Positions 6,527-9,035 of a stretch of DNA of 9,035 nt are shown here, one piece after another. Positions within the stretch are counted from its first letter, which is position 1. Every line of letters begins with the position of its first letter. The DNA lies in contig JAGCRJ010000269.1 in assembly GCA_017964745.1 (NCBI GenBank), positions 1 to 9,035 on the forward strand, in the 5' to 3' direction. The stretch comes from Lachnospiraceae bacterium. Lineage in GTDB: Bacteria; Bacillota; Clostridia; Lachnospirales; Lachnospiraceae. The notes under the pieces are model-generated. The model saw only the letters and a list, made by a program, of their open reading frames with translations, did no database searches and was not told where the DNA came from. Both the position numbers and the translations under genes were made by a program.

Positions 6527-7477
6527 ATGAAGCATATAGCCGAGATCAATGAAAGCGATCATATAAGAGAGATATATCTGTGCAAGGGAGTGTCCTCCGC
6601 AGTTACCAAGAACGGCAAGGAATATCTCAATGTACAGCTCATGGACAAAACCGGATCGATAGACGGTAAGATCTGGGAACCGGGCGATGCCGGAATTGAT
6701 GATTTCAGCAAGCATGATTACATTGAAGTAAATGCGGATGTGAATGTCTGGAACAATGCCAAGCAGCTCAACATCAAGCGCGTACGCGTTGCAAGAGAGG
6801 GAGAGTACGATCCCGCAGAGTATCTTCCCGTCAGCCCCAGGAACAATGACGAGATGTTTAAAGAGCTCCTCGGATTTATCGACAGCGTAAAGGATCCTCA
6901 TTACAACGCGCTCCTCAAAAAGCTTTTTGTCGAAGACGAGGAACTGTCAAAGAAATTCCGCACCTGCTCCGCAGCCAAGACCGTGCATCACGGATTTGTC
7001 GGAGGGCTTATGCAGCACACTCTGGGGGTTGCGGGTGTATGCGATTATATCAGCGGAAAGTATGAAGTACTCAACAGGGATCTTCTGATCACCGCGGCGC
7101 TCTGCCATGATATTGCCAAGACAAAGGAATTCACCGCATTTCCCGAGAACGATTATTCGGATGACGGACAGCTCCTCGGACATATAGTCATGGGATCCGA
7201 GATGGTAGGTGCAGCCGCTTCACAGATCGAGGGATTCCCACACACGCATCTGTCACAGCTTCAGCATTGCATACTCGCCCATCACGGAAAATATGAATTC
7301 GGATCCCCCAAGCTTCCGGCACTTGTCGAGGCAATGGCCCTCAACCTTGCGGATGAGATGGATTCCAAGATAGAGATATTTACGGAGCTTTTTGAGAATT
7401 CAGCCGACAAGAAAGGACAGTGGCTCGGAACCAAGAAGTTCCTAAATGACGCAAATGTCAGATCAACGATAATGTAA
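6527..7477 (+). CDS. yhaM: YhaM-like 3'-5' exoribonuclease (OB-fold plus HD domain)
   Basis: At 316 residues this matches the length and domain order of Bacillus subtilis YhaM (about 314), a metal-dependent 3'-5' exonuclease that trims RNA ends and can degrade single-stranded DNA. Residues about 12-90 form an OB-fold nucleic-acid-binding domain (VTKNGKEYLNVQLMDKTGSI, then GKIWE). The HD phosphohydrolase domain follows, with metal-binding residues in HHGFVGGLMQHTLGVA (His164), LCHDIAKTKEF (His194-Asp195), GHIVMGSEM (His219), ILAHHGKYEFG (His252/His253) and ALNLADEMDSK (Asp276). All expected HD ligands appear to be present, so it should be active in the cytoplasm. It starts 10 nt after the HtrA-like gene with a good ribosome binding site and is probably co-transcribed with it. 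A 58-nt gap containing a hairpin separates it from the methyltransferase gene. Confidence 0.93.
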   Translation: MKHIAEINESDHIREIYLCKGVSSAVTKNGKEYLNVQLMDKTGSIDGKIWEPGDAGIDDFSKHDYIEVNADVNVWNNAKQLNIKRVRVAREGEYDPAEYLPVSPRNNDEMFKELLGFIDSVKDPHYNALLKKLFVEDEELSKKFRTCSAAKTVHHGFVGGLMQHTLGVAGVCDYISGKYEVLNRDLLITAALCHDIAKTKEFTAFPENDYSDDGQLLGHIVMGSEMVGAAASQIEGFPHTHLSQLQHCILAHHGKYEFGSPKLPALVEAMALNLADEMDSKIEIFTELFENSADKKGQWLGTKKFLNDANVRSTIM

Positions 7478-7492
7478 ACACGGATAAATGAC

Positions 7493-7522
7493 CGGAGGAT
7501 GTTGCAGCTGCGATGTCCTCCG
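7493..7522 (+). promoter_or_regulatory. 13-bp stem-loop burying a Shine-Dalgarno before the methyltransferase gene
   Basis: Bases 7493-7505 pair with 7510-7522 through 13 consecutive pairs (three are G-U wobbles in RNA) around the 4-nt loop agct. The left arm contains GGAGG (7494-7498) and the right arm contains TCCTCC, so the hairpin hides a consensus ribosome binding sequence. The bases after it (aatttataag) lack the T-run of a classical intrinsic terminator. It may attenuate transcription, control translation or stabilise the yhaM mRNA end; the sequence alone does not choose between these. Confidence 0.6.
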
Positions 7523-7539
7523 AATTTATAAGAATATGA
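7513..7539 (+). CDS. Possible 8-codon leader peptide coupled to the methyltransferase start
   Basis: An ATG at 7513 opens a short frame encoding MSSEFIRI and ending in TGA at 7537-7539, which overlaps the methyltransferase ATG (7536-7538) as ATGA. The buried GGAGG lies 14 nt upstream of this ATG, longer than ideal spacing. The start codon is inside the right arm of the hairpin. It may be chance, because short frames are common; the ATGA junction and upstream GGAGG are the only support. Confidence 0.25.
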   Translation: MSSEFIRI

Positions 7540-9014
7540 GTGAAAGAATATTTAAGAAAAATGATGAGATCACTTTGACCGTTACGGATATATCGGATGA
7601 CGGCTCCGGTATCGGAAAAAGTGACGGATTCATTTTTTTTGTTAAAAACGCATTGCCCGGTGACGAGATCAGGGCAAAGGTCATGAAGGTAACAAAGAGC
7701 TACGGCTTTGCAAGGATAGAGGAGGTGATAAAACCTTCCGCGGGAAGATGCAAAGCAGAGTGCGGCGTGGCCGGAAAATGCGGAGGATGCTCCCTTCAGA
7801 ATTACAGATACGAAGAACAGCTCCGCTATAAATACAATAAAGTAAAAAACGATCTTATCAGACTCGGAGGATATTCCGAAGAAGAGATCTCAGAGAAGCT
7901 GTGCGACATAGTCGGGATGGACGAACCGTACAGATATCGCAACAAGGCTCAGTACCCCGTACGTATGGGAAAGGACGGAAAGCCCCATGCCGGATTCTTC
8001 GCAGGGCACACCCACTCCGTCATCGAAACCGATGACTGTCTTATAGAGCCGGGGGTTAATTCCGCTCTTCTTGATGCAGTCATAAACTGGATGAACAAAA
8101 ACCATGTCAAGGCATACGACGAAGAGACAGGTAAGGGGCTTGTAAGACATGTTCTCATAAGACACGGTTTTACATCAAAAGAGTGCCAGGTGAATCTCGT
8201 CATCAACGGAAGCAAGATCCCGGATGAGGCGGGACTTATAAAACTGCTCTCCGATGTGATGAAGGATGATCTTAAGTCGGTAACGGTATGTCCGAATACA
8301 AGAAGGGACAATGTCATCCTCGGTGATTCGTACAGAACCGTTTACGGGGAAGGGTATATAACCGACACGCTTGTCGGAATTACATTCAAGATCTCTCCTC
8401 TTTCCTTTTACCAGGTCAATCCCGTACAGACCGAGAAGCTCTACGGTCTTGCAAGGGACTATGCGGAACTTACCGGCGAAGAGGAAGTCCTCGATCTGTA
8501 CTGCGGAATCGGAACGATCTCGCTGATGCTTTCTAAAAAGGCGGGACATGTCACGGGAGTGGAGATCGTAGACAGAGCCATTAAGGATGCAAAGGAAAAT
8601 GCGAAGATCAATGCGATCCGTAATGCCGAGTTCATAACCGGTGCTGCGGAGGATGTCATACAGACAATGCTTCCCGGAAAAGGAGAACGAAGAACTCCCG
8701 ATGTCGTGGTGGTGGATCCGCCCAGGAAAGGATGTGCAAGAAGCTGCATCGATGCGATCCTTACCCTTGCTCCGTCACGTGTTGTTTATGTAAGCTGCGA
8801 TCCCGCAACACTTTCGAGAGACCTGAAAATCTTCCGCGAAGGCGGATACGAACTCGTAAAGGCAACACCCGTTGATATGTTCCCGCACTCGAGCCATGTG
8901 GAGACTGTAGTACTTTTGGACAACAAATTTGCTAAGGCAAAGGATTTTGTTCAGATTGGGATAGATGCCGAAGACTATTACAGAATCAAAGATGCACAAA
9001 AGGAATCACGGTAA
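7536..9014 (+). CDS. rlmD: 23S rRNA (uracil-C5)-methyltransferase, RlmD/RlmCD family with Fe-S cluster
   Basis: The enzyme transfers a methyl group from SAM to C5 of uracil in 23S rRNA (U1939 for RlmD; U747 and U1939 for the dual-specific Bacillus RlmCD). From the ATG at 7536 it is 492 residues. Domains are an N-terminal TRAM RNA-binding domain (about 8-66, ITLTVTDISDDGSGIGK), Fe-S cysteines Cys76-x5-Cys82-x2-Cys85 with Cys168 as the distant ligand, and a C-terminal SAM-dependent domain. The last shows SFYQVNPVQTEKLY, LDLYCGIGTISL, VVVDPPRKG and the catalytic Cys421 in VYVSCDPATL. The core ends at HVETVVLLDN (about 463), followed by a tail of about 29 residues. An in-frame ATG at 7488 would add 16 Cys-rich residues (MTGGCCSCDV...) not expected before a TRAM domain and without a ribosome binding site, so I prefer 7536. 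The site used in rRNA cannot be told from sequence. Confidence 0.94.
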   Translation: MSERIFKKNDEITLTVTDISDDGSGIGKSDGFIFFVKNALPGDEIRAKVMKVTKSYGFARIEEVIKPSAGRCKAECGVAGKCGGCSLQNYRYEEQLRYKYNKVKNDLIRLGGYSEEEISEKLCDIVGMDEPYRYRNKAQYPVRMGKDGKPHAGFFAGHTHSVIETDDCLIEPGVNSALLDAVINWMNKNHVKAYDEETGKGLVRHVLIRHGFTSKECQVNLVINGSKIPDEAGLIKLLSDVMKDDLKSVTVCPNTRRDNVILGDSYRTVYGEGYITDTLVGITFKISPLSFYQVNPVQTEKLYGLARDYAELTGEEEVLDLYCGIGTISLMLSKKAGHVTGVEIVDRAIKDAKENAKINAIRNAEFITGAAEDVIQTMLPGKGERRTPDVVVVDPPRKGCARSCIDAILTLAPSRVVYVSCDPATLSRDLKIFREGGYELVKATPVDMFPHSSHVETVVLLDNKFAKAKDFVQIGIDAEDYYRIKDAQKESR

Positions 9015-9035
9015 GGGCAAGAATAAGGGAAATGA
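8992..9035 (+). CDS. Possible start of a further gene, Lys/Gly-rich N-terminus (cut by window end)
   Basis: An ATG at 8992 overlaps the last codons of the methyltransferase gene in another frame and stays open to the window edge, giving MHKRNHGKGKNKGN. The basic, glycine-rich start could be a real N-terminus of a downstream gene, but 14 codons are too few to tell and no clear ribosome binding site is present. The true next start may lie outside the window. Confidence 0.2.
   Translation, partial: MHKRNHGKGKNKGN

Noticed and set aside
7488..7535. Longer methyltransferase start at 7488
   Set aside because: The added 16 residues are Cys-rich and encoded through the hairpin, there is no ribosome binding site before 7488, and the family normally starts just before the TRAM domain.
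7493..7535. Hairpin as a classical Rho-independent terminator after yhaM
   Set aside because: The stem is strong but is followed by aatttataag rather than a T-run, so termination here is not supported by the usual criteria.
1..9035. Mobile element, CRISPR array, tRNA or defence-system signature
   Set aside because: No transposase, integrase, direct-repeat array, cloverleaf or known defence gene was seen on either strand by reading; the window appears to be core chromosome.

Overview
The window comes from a bacterial chromosome, most likely an anaerobic Clostridia-type Bacillota (a Lachnospiraceae-like organism is my best guess). The reasons are the gene families (MutS2 with an Smr domain, a YhaM-type OB-fold/HD nuclease, an Fe-S RlmD/RlmCD methyltransferase), moderate GC content and frequent AGA/AGG/ATA codons. 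No rRNA, tRNA, CRISPR array, insertion sequence or phage gene was seen. This is mostly housekeeping DNA with a few unusual details.

Layout. Positions 1-372 (+) hold the 3' end of an uncharacterised gene whose C-terminus looks like a winged helix. A strong, apparently bidirectional terminator (about 380-434) separates it from a convergent minus-strand operon. Read 5'->3' on the minus strand, that operon is mutS2 (5040-2575), an OmpR/PhoB-type response regulator (2561-1854) and its sensor histidine kinase (1857-436). The genes are tightly packed: 13 nt between mutS2 and the regulator, then an ATGA overlap between regulator and kinase. The 75-bp gap 5041-5115 is a divergent promoter region. From it a plus-strand gene set runs to the window end: a membrane-anchored HtrA/DegP-like protein with a PDZ domain (5116-6516), a YhaM-like 3'-5' exoribonuclease (6527-7477) and a 23S rRNA uracil-C5 methyltransferase (7536-9014). 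The start of another gene may overlap the methyltransferase end.

How the genes fit together. The minus operon pairs a ribosome/DNA-acting ATPase (MutS2) with a two-component system. The plus set joins an envelope protein to two RNA-metabolism enzymes.

Most interesting points. (1) The HtrA-like protein keeps the fold landmarks but appears to have lost all three catalytic-triad residues (His to Ala203, Asp to Gly233, Ser to Ala313), so it is probably a pseudoprotease. (2) mutS2 and the HtrA-like gene have mirror-image TATACT -10 boxes only 9-10 nt from their start codons and no Shine-Dalgarno sequence, which predicts leaderless mRNAs. (3) A 13-bp hairpin before the methyltransferase buries a perfect GGAGG, and a possible 8-codon leader peptide ends in an ATGA overlap with the methyltransferase start. 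(4) The MutS2 Smr domain carries INLLG where LDLRG is usual, and the protein has a Ser/Gly/Glu-rich insertion near its N-terminus.
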